Source: Denticeps clupeoides (lineage: Eukaryota; Chordata; Actinopteri; Clupeiformes; Denticipitidae). Taken from it: a stretch of DNA of 64,000 bases. The DNA is taken from the NCBI RefSeq assembly GCF_900700375.1, contig NC_041724.1, forward strand, positions 12,178,204 to 12,242,203, given 5' to 3'. The notes under the pieces are model-generated. The model was not told the DNA's origin and made no database searches. It saw only the letters and a program-made list of their open reading frames with translations. Both the position numbers and the translations under genes were made by a program. Every line of letters starts with the position of its first letter. The first letter of the stretch is position 1. Below are positions 49,526 through 61,900 of this stretch, in pieces.

Positions 49526-51732
49526 CCAGCCCACGGTGTTCAAAACAACAACCAGCAGGTAGAGTGGGGCTGTGCGGCGGCCGCGGGCTTCCTGAAGGCG
49601 GTGACCGGGTGGCGCGAGTCGAGTCCCCGCTGACCGTCCGCCCTCCATCCGCTCCGGAACAGTTGCTGCTTCTTCTTCTTCTTCTTGTTGTCGTCGTCGT
49701 GTTTTTTGGGGGTCTCCTGCGCCACCAACGTCCCCGAGTCGGAGAGCCTGCTAATTACAGAATAATAATTAATAATAATAATAATAAATAAAACGTGTTC
49801 ATGTAGCCTGCGCTGCTATCGTGGCCGATCGCGCACCGAGCCCACGGCGCCGCGCCGCAAACCGGGAGTGGATCGTGGAGAAATAGGTCACCCTTTCACG
49901 GGATTGTTCTTTCCCCCCCCCCTCTCCCCTCCACCCGGTACTTTGTTTTTTTGATGTTTCCCGCCAGCTCCGCCGCGCCGTCGGCCGAGCTCGACACTTT
50001 CCACCGCGTGGGGTGGGTGGGGGTCCTGTTTCCACGTCGCACGTCCCCGTTTTATTTAAGGGCAGGCGTGAGTCCGAGTGACCTCGGGACGTCTGCGCCG
50101 CCAGATTCCCCGAGGTTCTACGTCCTTTACTTCATGTTCTGGAACGTTCTTCTTGAACGTTGAACGTAAAACGTGGTCTTCAGCACCATCGGGTATCTGA
50201 ATCTCACTGCATCCGAGGCTGTGGAGGAATATCTAGTCCAATCAGCGACTACCGAGAAAACGAGCAGGTCTGTGGCCAGGCTGGTGGTGGTGGTGGTGGG
50301 TACGAAACGTGTAAATATAGAATTACATGCACCATCTGTCTCCCCTGGCCGAATCCGGAGCGAGAACCTCCCCGTGTGTCAAGTTTAAAGCGATGCAACC
50401 TGCTACCGTCGGCGAGGAGGAGCACAATGGCGTGGAAGGAGGGGGGAGAGCGCGAGGGAGTGAAGGTCAGGAGTTACGGGAACGGCGGCGGCGACAGGGT
50501 CCGGTAATGGAGGCGACGTGCAGGTGTGGGGGGCCTTGTAGTAAGATGGCTGAGCGGGTCCCTTGTTGAAACGTCGATTCAAACACAGACGTCACAGCGA
50601 TGCGTAGACGCGCCTCAGGCTAGCGAATACGTTCATCTATTATAAATATTCTTTTCCATCCGGAGTTCCAATTTGAGGAGTTTGAGGGTTAGCGGAAATG
50701 GAGACGGACGTGGAAAGCCGTCCGGGTCAAATTTGAGACGTTTCCTTCGTGGAGCCTGGCTGGGACAGTCGACGAATGAACCAAACGGGAGCGGGAATGG
50801 AAGAGGCCGAGCGGGCGGTTCTCGGCGAGCACGCAGCGTTTATAAATTCAGGTTTCGGGCCTCTGGGAGACCGTCGGCACGTAGATCCCTGTCTGCCGGA
50901 CTGATTTACGAGGGCTGACGTGCCCTTCCCGGCGTTTACGTTTAACAGCGTAGCACCAGGCTCAAGCTGGCGACTTTGCCTAAAGTCATTTCACTTTTCG
51001 CAACCGCTGCGGTGAGTTTGGATTGTGTGAGGACGACACGGCCGGTTCCTGTCGTCTTTACCCCGTATCCATTATTCAGAGCCGGCGTCCGCGGCCTGTG
51101 TTTGGGTGCAGGGGGCCCGGTGGTCAGAATGCATTATTGTGTAGGACGACACAAAAATGTCAGCTGCTCGGTTGCCTGGCCGCCTGTTTTCCAGCACAAA
51201 GATGTGAAGAGATTGAAGCCAAGGGGGGAAGAAAGCGCCACGTATGGCCAGTGATGGTGATGGTCTAATTTCAACACGGTAAACTTTAGAGCATCCAAGC
51301 ACTGTTTTTCACTTCATTTTTTATTAGGTTGGTTAAAACATTGCATAATAATGGCTGCAATAAATCGTCTGTTTTGTTGCAATTTTAATGATGACGAGCC
51401 TGCGTTGTGAAAAGTGTGTGCGAACCTATCCAATGTGTTAAAATCCATTACCATGGATTAAACAAAGTTGGGATGCTATGCAACAAAACCAGCGTCTTGA
51501 GAAACCGTCCCGATAATTCGATAAAATTCGATTAAAAAGTAACTCGACCCTCACCCGATTTTTCGTTACGCCCGCCCCCCTAAACCCACTCACTTCCATT
51601 GTTCTCATGTTCTATTTGCAATGTAAATTTGCGCCGTTCGAGCGACCACCAATCACGTCGCGCAATCGAAGCGTCGACGTCCCCGCGACCCAAGAGGGCG
51701 CTGGCGCGCATGCGCCGATTCAATCAAACGCC

Positions 51733-51838
51733 GAGCCGGGCTACCTGTCCGGCCTGGTCACCCCACTGTACTGTACCCGCCCTGCAGCCGGGCTACCTGT
51801 CCGGCCTGGCCACCCCACTGTAGTGAACCCGCCCTGCA
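51733..51838 (+). repeat. Two-unit tandem duplication, about 53 bp each
   Basis: GCCGGGCTACCTGTCCGGCC starts each unit and CCCGCCCTGCA ends each; the units differ at only a few bases. Confidence 0.85.
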
Positions 51839-52002
51839 GCACTTCTCCAGTGTGACCAGTATCGGTGCGCGCTGGGCGTCTTCGGGTCGAACCCCGCGAA
51901 GCGGATTTTATCGTATCGGAGAAACCGAGCCACCAGTTCCATGCGTACGTGTGTGTATATAATACGTGTGTGTTGTTGTTGTGTATTATACTGGAACAAT
52001 AA

Positions 52003-52042
<40 letters not shown>

Positions 52043-52172
52043 AAGCAACATGTATCCCATACAGGCTACATCGCCCCCCACGTTATTCTGCTACAGCCTT
52101 ACAACACACTGGCTTTCACAAAACTCTTTCTTTTTTTTATGTTGGTGTGTGTGTGTGTGTGTGTGTGTGTTC
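52003..52172 (+). repeat. Pair of GT microsatellites
   Basis: GT runs at 52003-52040 and 52143-52170, separated by ordinary sequence, in the GC-rich block. Confidence 0.9.
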
Positions 52173-52302
52173 ATTCGCTTTGCATTGCATGGGTCGAAAT
52201 TGTCCCCGACGTGCACGAAGGCAATTCCGCCGTCCGCGTTTCACGACACCACGTGCGCGTTCGTGACAATCGCGACGTCCTTGCGTATCCGCGTGCGTTT
52301 TC

Positions 52303-52304
<2 letters not shown>

Positions 52305-52341
<37 letters not shown>
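52305..52341 (+). repeat. CT microsatellite
   Basis: About 18 CT units. Confidence 0.9.
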
Positions 52342-52347
<6 letters not shown>

Positions 52348-52995
52348 GCGCACCGTCGCGATCCCCTTTCCCCTTGAGCGGCTGGACTCCAGCGTTGCAT
52401 GCCGGTACCTGCAGTCCCCGCCCCTCCCTGCTCGCGCGCGGCGACGGCCGGAACACTACAAATCCCATGCTGCACCGGTCCTCGGTCCCCCCCCGCCCCT
52501 CCCTCCAGACCAGCAGACAGTAGGTACGGTGCGGACCGTCTTGGCGAGCCCCCCCTCCCCTCTCCGCCGCCCCCCCCCCGGACTTTCAGAACCGAGAAGC
52601 CCCGACCAGACGGGTGAACCGCAGCGGGCGGCCGGGCGATTCGCGTCCAGCCTCCAGATGTCCGCGTCCCCCCCCGCGTCGCCGGACGGACGGACGGACG
52701 GGTTCGTGGCTCCTTTCTGTCATTTGTCACCGCTGCCCGCCGCTAATCACCTCCTGGAAATAATTCCGGGATTCGGAGCCCGTGGACGAAAGCGGCGGCG
52801 CAGCCGTCTGGGTCTTATCCCCCCCCGCCTCGAACAGGGAAGGCGACACGACACGACACGGGCCGATAAAGGGACTCGTGTCGTTTTGAAGCTCTTTTAC
52901 GTGCGATTGTCTCCGTGGGTCGGACGTGGCGAGCGATACGCGGCGCAGCCCGACACTCGCTTCGGGGGACACTTCGCTGCGCAGGGATCTGAACC

Positions 52996-52997
<2 letters not shown>

Positions 52998-53046
<49 letters not shown>
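52998..53046 (+). repeat. GT microsatellite
   Basis: About 24 GT units; a further GT run follows at 53170-53201. Confidence 0.9.
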
Positions 53047-53048
<2 letters not shown>

Positions 53049-53169
53049 GTGCTGTTACGTCTTTCCGTGGGCCGCCGACGCGTTCCCGTCTGCAGCGGTA
53101 ATAACAAGTTTTTGTTTTTGTGAAATAATAAGTTGCGTGTCGAGTCTGAGGACTCCTCGAGGCGGGGGG

Positions 53170-53202
<33 letters not shown>

Positions 53203-53711
53203 GGGGGGATGTCAGCCTCCCCGATATCGACTTGACGTTGCTCTGCCTCTCTCTCGGTTTTTATTCCACGTTTATTTCGCGACATAATAGCGCTGCGCCT
53301 CCCGCGTGGAAGGAACGTGTCCGTAGTCCCCCCCCCCCCCCCCCCCCCCCTTGTTCGATGTGCTTTCGGGGCTCGTAAAAAGGAAATCCTGTTTTTGTGT
53401 GTGTGTGAGAGCGATCGTCTACTTCTAAATAAACGCGCGTCGCGCTGCGCGAAGACCCCCGCGAGCGTGCGTGCGTCCCTCGCGCGGTCCGGGCTTCTCA
53501 ACGTCCGATTATTCGCGGGATCCCGCCTCTCCACGCCCGCCCCGTTTTCGGCACCCTCCCCCGGCCGCGTCGCCTTTGTGCGGGTGATCCGAGTCCCAGT
53601 TCGAAACGCGACTATTTAACGATGAAGATGATGACTATGACCAGAACGAGAAGGACCATGCGAGTAACATATTACGCCCAGCGCGTAGGCCACTGTCAGT
53701 GTTATCATTAT

Positions 53712-53905
53712 CATTTACATTTACAGCATTTATCAGACGCCCTTATCCAGAGCGACTTACAATCAGTAGTTACGGGGACAGTCCCCCCCTTGGAGACACT
53801 CAGGGTTAAGTGTGTTTTTCAGGGACACAATGGTAGTAAGTGGGATTTGAACCTGGGTCTTCTGGTTCAAACGCGAGTGTGTTACCCACTAGGCTACTAC
53901 CACCC
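53712..53905 (+). repeat. Interspersed repeat family A
   Basis: Near full-length copy at the edge of the GC-rich block, with CAGACGCCCTTATCCAGAGC and TACCCACTAGGCTACTACCA. Confidence 0.85.
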
Positions 53906-54624
53906 ACTCAGGATATCATCATCATTATTATTATTAACGAATGAATCTTATTTTATTCCGATGTTTTGAAGATCGCATGCTGACTGCTGGATTTTATTCA
54001 CGTCGGTGTATTAATTTCTGGACCGATGCTGCACCCAGAACGTATTGAGAGAACGGCCCTCCTGTCGTTGCGCAGGGCTGGTTCTCCGTCTGCCTCGGCT
54101 CGGGGGTTAAGAGCGAGGTTGTGCCGAGCCTCTGTAGTCCTACCTGCACAGGAGACAGGAGGGGGAGCGTTGAGCAAGGTCACCAGCCGATCACATCCCC
54201 CAACACGGGGCCGCTGATCAAACAGAATGGGCGAGGAGCATCCGAAGCGCTCGAAAGAATCTGCAGCGCCGATCGGTTTTTTTGTTTTTTAGGGGAGTGA
54301 AATGTTGGCTTTGTGCCGTGATTTTCGTGAATAGTTCAGCAATAGCGAAGTCTGTATTGAAATGAACAGAGAACAGGGGGTGACTGCTTGCTGGTTATCT
54401 GGTTAGTGAGGGGAGGAACTAACTACCCACTTTTGCATGAACTTTAATGATGTTTTTTATGAACAAAGTTTAAACTGGGAGGAGCCCGTTGGGAAGTTTG
54501 AGAAATGTCATGCTTCCTAATTGGGGAAAACATGACATGCGGGCCACATCCATTACCAAACCGTGCCGAATGATTATGAGCATTTTAATTGGATCATTCT
54601 GAACATTTGTATGAACCATAAGAA

Positions 54625-54770
54625 CTTAGTCAGAGGTTCAAACCCCATTTACTACCATTGTGTCTGTGAACAAGACGCTTAACCCTGAGTGTCTCCTGGG
54701 GGGACTGTCCCTGTAACTACTGATCGTTCTGTATAAGGGCATCTGGTAAATGGCAGAAATGTAAATGCTG
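54625..54770 (-). repeat. Interspersed repeat family A
   Basis: Minus-strand copy lacking the terminal GTAGCCTAGTGG part; it has GGTTCAAACCCCATTTACTA and AGGGCATCTGGTAAATGGCA. Confidence 0.75.
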
Positions 54771-54824
54771 TGAATGTTTTTCCCTGTTTAGGAAAAAGTG
54801 TAATCGGATTTAGCTGCTAATGGC

Positions 54825-55035
54825 AGTGGTGGCCTAGCGGGTCGTGAAGCGGCCCCGTAATCAGAAGGTTGCTGGTTGGAATCTCGAACCGCCAAGGTGC
54901 CACCGAGCAAAGCACCGTCCCCACACACTGCTCCCCTTTCATGGCTGCCCACTAAGGGTGAAGGTTAAATGCAGAGGGCACACTTTCGTTGTGTCACCAT
55001 GTGCTGTGCTGTGTGACGACAGTCACTTTACTTTC
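54825..55035 (+). repeat. Interspersed repeat family B
   Basis: Begins GGCAGTGGTGGCCTAGCGGG and carries GCACCGTCCCCACACACTGC. It ends near TCACTTTACTTTC. Confidence 0.85.
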
Positions 55036-55980
55036 TTTTTTACTAATGGACGACTTAATTTTTTTTTTTTTTTTTTTACATTTTAAAATAAATCGACATA
55101 CAGCATATTGAGTTTAAAATGACCTTGCTTGTTTTCACAAGGTTCTTGTGGACAAATAATTTGTTTTTCTGTTTTTCTGTACGGCCTTTTTCTTTTGAAC
55201 TGTGAGAAGTTATTTCTTTTGCTCATGTCTGCGTCCCTTTCAGGACATTTTGAACGTTCAGTCTTGTTTTGTCCCTCTGGCCCAGTCTAGAACCCTGCCC
55301 TGTCTGCTTTTATAATCTCTGCTACTTTCCCTTCCCTGTTTTCCTGTGGTACTTATCTCATCAGGCTTGCTTAACGTAGTCTTTATTTAGGGGCCCATTG
55401 GTTACCATGCAGTCTTATGTCAGCATTTCTTTCAAAAAAAGAAATCAGCACAAAAAGAACACAAATATTCTCAGTGGAGCCATTTAACGACAATAAGGAC
55501 CATAAACAGGCTTTTTACACTAAGAGCACATGTATTCGTAGCCAATTAATAGACGTAATTGCAAGTTCTCAAGTGTCCAGTGTCACTTGGAGGAAAAACT
55601 TTTTTTTTTTTTCCTTCATTTTTTTAATGCGGTCCATTTATCTTCCAGCGTTGTGCCAGATACAGAAGAAATCCCATTTCTGTTCACGATTGAAGCTCCA
55701 CCTCACCTGAGGAATGCTGTGCTAAAGAGACGCATATGCAGGTAACACATTTTACCCCAAGTGAAATGATGGCTGCCAGGGAGCAAATTTAACAAAAAAA
55801 AAGGCAGAAAACAGATCATTTCTTCTTCAGTAAATACTCGGGTTTATGCCCAAGCCCGGGGATTTTAGGAAGTTAGGATTTAATAAACTGTATATATTAG
55901 AAAACGTCCAATCAGGAATGAAGCCTATTAAAATGCTAATGTCTTCGGTTCGATCAGCTTGCGGCCTTGTCTTGGCACAG

Positions 55981-58900
55981 GTTGATCCCTCTCCAATGAA
56001 TGTAGGGGATGGAGGGACAGTGAGCAGAGAGAGCGGAGCTCCAAACAGGGTATCTGGGGCCATGGTGGGCAACCCCCCACAGACACTGCCCCCCCAGCTC
56101 AGAGGAGACGTGCCGCACAGCCAGCAGGGCAAGCTGAGGATCGCCCCGGACTGCAAGATGCCGGACATCTGTTCGGAGGCAGGTCACTCCAACCACTGCC
56201 CCGAAGTCCCGCCCTCTACCCAGGCGGGCAACGGCGACCCCAGCTCGCCCCCTCTAAACGCCACCCAGCACGAAAGAGCGGGCGGCCTCAAGCCCAAGTC
56301 CGAGGGCGGGCCAGGCTTCCACGGTCACCAGTGGACTTGCGGTAAAAAGGTTGCCCCCGAGGCGGCCCTGAACTCGTGCCAGGGCGGCGGCGTGGCCCCG
56401 AACAAGAAGCCGCACGCGGCAGCGCCGTCGGTCATCAGCCTGCCCCCAGGCCTGCAGTGTTCAGCGCTCTTCAAACCGGGCCAACCCGTCGCCTTCCTCC
56501 CGTCCACCAACTTCCCCTCGCCGCTCTGCAAGATCACGCTGCCGCCGGGGCTGGGCCAGATCGCCACGCTGAGGGAGGCGGTGGGCAGCCAGTTCCAAAA
56601 AGTCCCGGAGACGGAGGCGTCCCTGCTCCGCTCGTACCCGTATCACTTTTCGGTGGGGAGGGGCCCCGCTTCGGAGAAAAGGCTACCGGCGTCGAAGCTC
56701 CGGGGCGGCTCTGGTTGTGGCGGGAAAAGCTCCAAGCTGGCGCCAGAGGTGAAGACCCCCGCCGCGTCCGTGGCCCCGCCCAGCGTCACCCTTCCAGTCC
56801 AGCCACAAGCTCCGGGCTCCGCCCCCCCGACGCACTTCGCGCCTTCACCTTCTGCCGCCGTCCTGGCCAACGTCACCCCTCAGAGCCGAGCCTCGGCGGA
56901 GAGAGCCTCGCCGTACCGCGCCGCTGATACGGCGCAGTATTTAAAGTTAAAGACGCCGCCGCGTCCCTCTGAGGAGTACCCGGACGCACCTCCCAACGAG
57001 GCGAGGGACGCGCCTCTCGACTTGTCCTCGAAGTCTAAACGGCAAAGCTGCGGCACCAAGGAGCTCCAGAATAACGTGGCCACGGAGTCCCACCAGAGGA
57101 AGCGGGCCCAGTCCGCCGGCTTCGCCGTCTCACCTTCCTTCCCCCTGTCACCTGACGCCCAGCGGCACGCCGCCGCTCTGAAGCCGCACTCTGCCAAGCA
57201 CTCCAATCACCAAACCCCCGAGGCCGCTGCGTCGCGCGCCAAAGCCTCGCCCCAGCTCCCCGCCGCCGGCCCGCCCGGCACGTACGTCGGAGTCGCCAGC
57301 CCCATCCTGGCGTCCACGCTGCGCAGCAGAGACGGCAAAGGCGCGGCGTTCCTCGACGACCTCCAGGCTCTCGCCAAGCAAGAGACCATTTCCATCATCG
57401 ACCAAGGGGAGCAGCTGTCTGCCCGAGCCAAGAAGCCACCGCATCCGGTGAAGGGCACCCAGCACGGTAAAAGCTCCAAGCTTCCGAACAGCGCCTGTTC
57501 GGCCCCCTCTGGTCCTGCCAACTCCCACGGCCATCGGAAGTCCCTAGTCGGGAAAGCCGGCGTCCAGTTCTCCCCCAAGCCGTCGTGGCTGGCCACCTCG
57601 GCCCCGAGGGACGTCCCCCAGGGAACCCCGAAGGTCAAGAGGACCGCAGGTGGCGGCGACGGCGGCGTCTTCCGGAGCCCTCGGCCGACCAGCCCAACCC
57701 GAACGGAGGAGGAGACATGGGGGGGAAGTAACAAGTCTCCACTGTCCAATCTGGAGTCCATAGTTAAGCAGAAAGCCATGGAGACTTCTGCCCTGACCGG
57801 CGAGGCCCGCAGTCGCCTGGCGACGCCCGGGCCGAGAAGGCCGGAGAACCCCGGCTTGATTTCGGGGTTCCAGCAGACGGCAGCCACTGGATTCCTGCCG
57901 TTTAGACCAGCAGACAAAAGGGAGCCAAAGCCGGAGAGGCTCGCCTTTCAGGGGGATCCATCGCCAAGCGGCAAGCGACAGGAGAAACAATACCTGCGAG
58001 ACGGTGAGGAGAGACCGTACTTCCAGAAAATTCCACCCCCGACTCCGCTCGGCAGTGGCGGCAGTCTCGGGGAGGGGGCGGAGGGGTCCCTGCCTAAACA
58101 GCTGTGTGGAGATAGTGAAAAAGAGGCTCCGCCCTCGCAGAGGAAGCTTGAGGGGTTCGGGCTCTCTGTCGTTCAGGGGAAAAGTGCAATAGAGAAAACG
58201 CAGGAAGAGGGGAAAACTAACGGCACCAAAGACGACCCTGCTTCCAAAGGAAAAGGTGCAGCGTCCAAACAGAAGAACCCCGGTCTTAAAAAGACTTCCA
58301 AGGGAAAAACCACGTCGGAAGATCAGAAGAAGACGGCGGTGCTGAAGCAACCGGTCGGCAAACAGGAAAATACTCCCAAGAAAGTAAGTAATGAGACCGA
58401 TCGCATATAATAGCTCTCTATTGGAATTAGGCATGCAAATAGCAATATCTCACGAGTGGCATTCCCAGATTTGACAATTTCCCCGTGGAAATTCAAATGG
58501 TTCTGTGACACAGTTCAGCCGCAAGGGTTAAGTGTTTATTTGTATGTAAAGAAAAGACAGAATGAATATCACTATTCAAATTGGATTATTATACAGTTCC
58601 ACTCTGTTTAATCAATTTTTTTTTTTTTTTTTTTTTTTACATAAATGCCACCAGGCTTTTAGAGAATAAAACCGAATGGGACGGAGGGTAGTGAGACGGT
58701 TTGTTATTTAGAGAACAGGGTAATGGTGATGTTTATGGCTGATTTGTGGTAAAAAAGCAGGCTAAACTGTTATAAAGAATTAAATACCTTGGGATTCCTG
58801 ACCCAGAACATCGTTTCGTGTGTACAGAATATCTACTGTTGTGCACCAAAAGTGTGCATTGTATTTAGATGACACGCACAAACTGATGAAGAGAAATTCA

Positions 58901-61900
58901 TATTATAATGATGTTCATGGGTGGGAATGTGCTTATTTGAACTTTCTTTATGAAGTCTAGTCTCTAATTTGTAAGTTTTGCCCGTGTCTTCAGGTATAGA
59001 ACAGAACGGTGAATGAATTTATACCAAATGGACTATTAAGTGAGAATATAGACTTTTAATGTTCCAACATGGCATCATTTAGGTTTGTCAAATATGTTTA
59101 AAGTACTATCTGGTATAGAATATGCAATTTAGAGTTTCCCACCAAAGTCTACTCCTGAGAAGTGTGAAATAAAAAAAACCCAACATATTTTGAGTTATGC
59201 ATTTTCCATGTTCTTCTATCTGTTAGTTTACTGCAGGGGTGGACAAACTACGGCCCGCGGGTCTTTTTAATCCGGCCCGCTGAAGTTTGGAGTAGGATTG
59301 CCGAAATAAAGTCACAATTATGACTGCTCTCATTTGAACTCGTCCTGTAATGCCTGGCGTTCCACCAGGTGGCTGATCAGGCGCAGATGGAGCTGAAGGT
59401 CCTTGCCTGAACCGGGCCGTGTAAAAACCAGACTTGAAACGGACTCTAGCCTCTGCCGATCGTTTTGGTTTCAACAACTTTGACCATGATGTTAATAAAT
59501 GTATGAACGACATATTCTTGACCCAGTAAGAGAGCTGGAATAACGTGGCGGGCTTTCGCACGGTGCTCATTCTGGCTGGAATAAGAGCTTTTTATTTGTA
59601 CAAGCTGGTAGCCGAATTGAACAGTTCAACGCGCCCATTTTTTACTTACTGACTAGGAAGAACGCCGCTGCTCTTACTCTCTGGCACCACGCAATGGAGA
59701 CGGAGCCTAACCGCCCACCTACACTAAACTGTGTAACGCACCCCCATGTAACGCACATCTCAACATTCAACTATTTACATCCAACCCGCTCGTTTCCTTT
59801 TCTTCCTCAGTTTCTCCAAAGGCTGATCGGCAACGCAATGTGAATGTCCATATTAACACTGTAATGGCTTTTTTTTATGTTTATGTCTGATATGTATGAA
59901 TCTGGTGCTGACCCGGCCCGTCTGACAAACTTTAAAAGTCAGCGTGACCCCTGACCGTAACCTTTTTCCCACCCTTGGTGGGAAAGTGGCTGTAACTGCT
60001 GTAATTGTATTTTTTTTTTTGTTTCGCTGTGTTACTCCTTTAGAAGAAGTCTCCCAGCCTGGCGCAGGAAAACAGTCGTTCTAAGGAGGCCTTTTCCGCC
60101 CCTCAAGAGCAGGCAGAAAAGACCTGTAAGGGCAAGAGTGGAGGTCGGGACGTCACCGAGCCCCTCTCCCCCTCCCACGCCAACGCAGGTAACACAGTCA
60201 CCCATGAGTTTGTAGAATAAGGAGACCTCTCATAATGCCATTAAATGCATGAGGTTTTCTCCGCGCTCCAGCAGGTGGGGACACCTGCACGGCCAAGAGC
60301 CCCCAGAGACTGGCAGACAAGCTGGGGTCCGTGGTCAGCCCTGCTCTGCCAGGCGCAGACTCCCCGAAGAGCCCCAGCCCCCGACCAAGAAGGGGCCACA
60401 AGCGGCCAGAGGAGGCGCTAAGGAATGAGTGGAGCTTGACCACCCCTCCTTCTCCTCCTCTCCCCCCCCACCCTAATCCTCTCTCTGCTGCACGGCCTCC
60501 GCCCTCCCAAACCCATTCAGAGCCACTGCGTCGGCGCAGGGGCAGACCGCGGGTCAACCCCCTGCCCGAAGATACCGAGGTGGGCAGAGGCAGGCTAGCC
60601 CAACACTCTGATGTGGAGACCCATGTGAGTAAGAAGAGGAGACGATGTCGGAACAGGAAGTACCAGAATGGGGAGTACATTGTGGAGAAGGACAAAGCTG
60701 TCTGCTTAGACAAGGAGGAGAGGAACACAAGACAAAGCACACGAGTGATTACAGGTATGCCATGCGTTCTTGTTTATTAAAATTCAATCAAGTTATAGTC
60801 TTTTGGTTAATATATAAACATCGCTGAATGTGTTTATCTATTTTTTGTACAATGAAAAACATCAGAAGTAGTTCAGAAGTTTCTGAAAGAAATAGTGATT
60901 CGAAAATATTGTGTGTTATATTTACTAAGTTAGATTTTGGTAGATTTTGTGTTGAATTGCAAAAAATGGTTGGTTGTATTATATTCCGTGTATTTGGGTC
61001 AATATTGTAATTTTGTAATTCTTATATACATTTTTGTGAGTGATTACATTGCTGTGCTTTGTACTATTACACCGAATGTGTAATGTGTCATTTATAGTCG
61101 TATTATATAGGGTAATATAGGTATGGTGGACCTACCTAACCATTATAAAACGGCAGGTTTTCATGATGGAAAAAAAAACTGAATTTCAACTGAAAAACAA
61201 GCAAAAAAAACGAATACATTTACATTTACATTTACGGCATTTGGCAGACACCCTTATCCAGAGCGAAGCACCTTTTTGACTCAATCAAAGCATTCAGTTA
61301 TGGGTACATACCTAACATAAATGAAAATAACCCCTAATTAATTTGTAGGTATCCCTCCAAAATTTGTGAAAGGACAAAATTAAAACAGGTCAAAGAGGCT
61401 GCCAAGAGACCTACAGTAACACCGAAGCAGGAACAGTACTGGTTGTGTACTACATGTTTTCTAGATGGAAGCCTTTAAATTCCAGGCCTGGCTACATTTG
61501 GCAAAAAAATATAGTCTCCTCCAAAAAATGTTCCAGTAGTATGTGGAAAATGTGTTTTGGTTCAAAGGAACACCATAGCCATGGTGAAGCACGGTGGTGG
61601 CAGTATCATAGGGTTGCTTTTCTTCAGCTGGAGGGAACAGTTCCAAATACCGGTAACTACAGGTGTTTGGTAGGAAGGTGACCTTTCAACAGGACAACAA
61701 AATATGGTCTTCACCAAAAGAAAATGGAAAATTTGGAATAGCCCAGCCAGAGCCCAGACCAAAATCAACAGCAATCTGTAGGGTGACGTGAAGAGGACTG
61801 TGCACAAGACATTCCCTCGCTATCGGACCGATTTGGAAGACTTTTGCAAGTTGGCAAATATTGCTAAGACAAGATATGCCATGCTGATTGATTTCGACCG

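Larger units (their letters stand above)
48500..53620 (+). promoter_or_regulatory. 5 kb GC- and CpG-rich block, probable bcorl1 promoter and 5' UTR
   Basis: CpG is frequent throughout most of the stretch, with many CGCG motifs, G/C homopolymer runs (C-run at 53328-53350) and GT/CT microsatellites. Long open frames arise from the base composition and match nothing I know. It precedes the bcorl1 large exon by 2.4 kb, so promoter and non-coding first exons are likely here. Candidate donors exist (for example CAGCAGGTAGAG near 49555 and CAGTAGGTACGG near 52518), but none can be tied to the gene from sequence alone. Confidence 0.45.

Noticed and set aside
49240-50570. Open frames of 70-183 codons in the CpG-rich block
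   Set aside because: They are Arg/Pro/Gly-rich with no domain, as expected from base composition.
56880-58434. Long minus-strand frames opposite the bcorl1 large exon
   Set aside because: They mirror a GC-rich coding exon and match no protein that I know.
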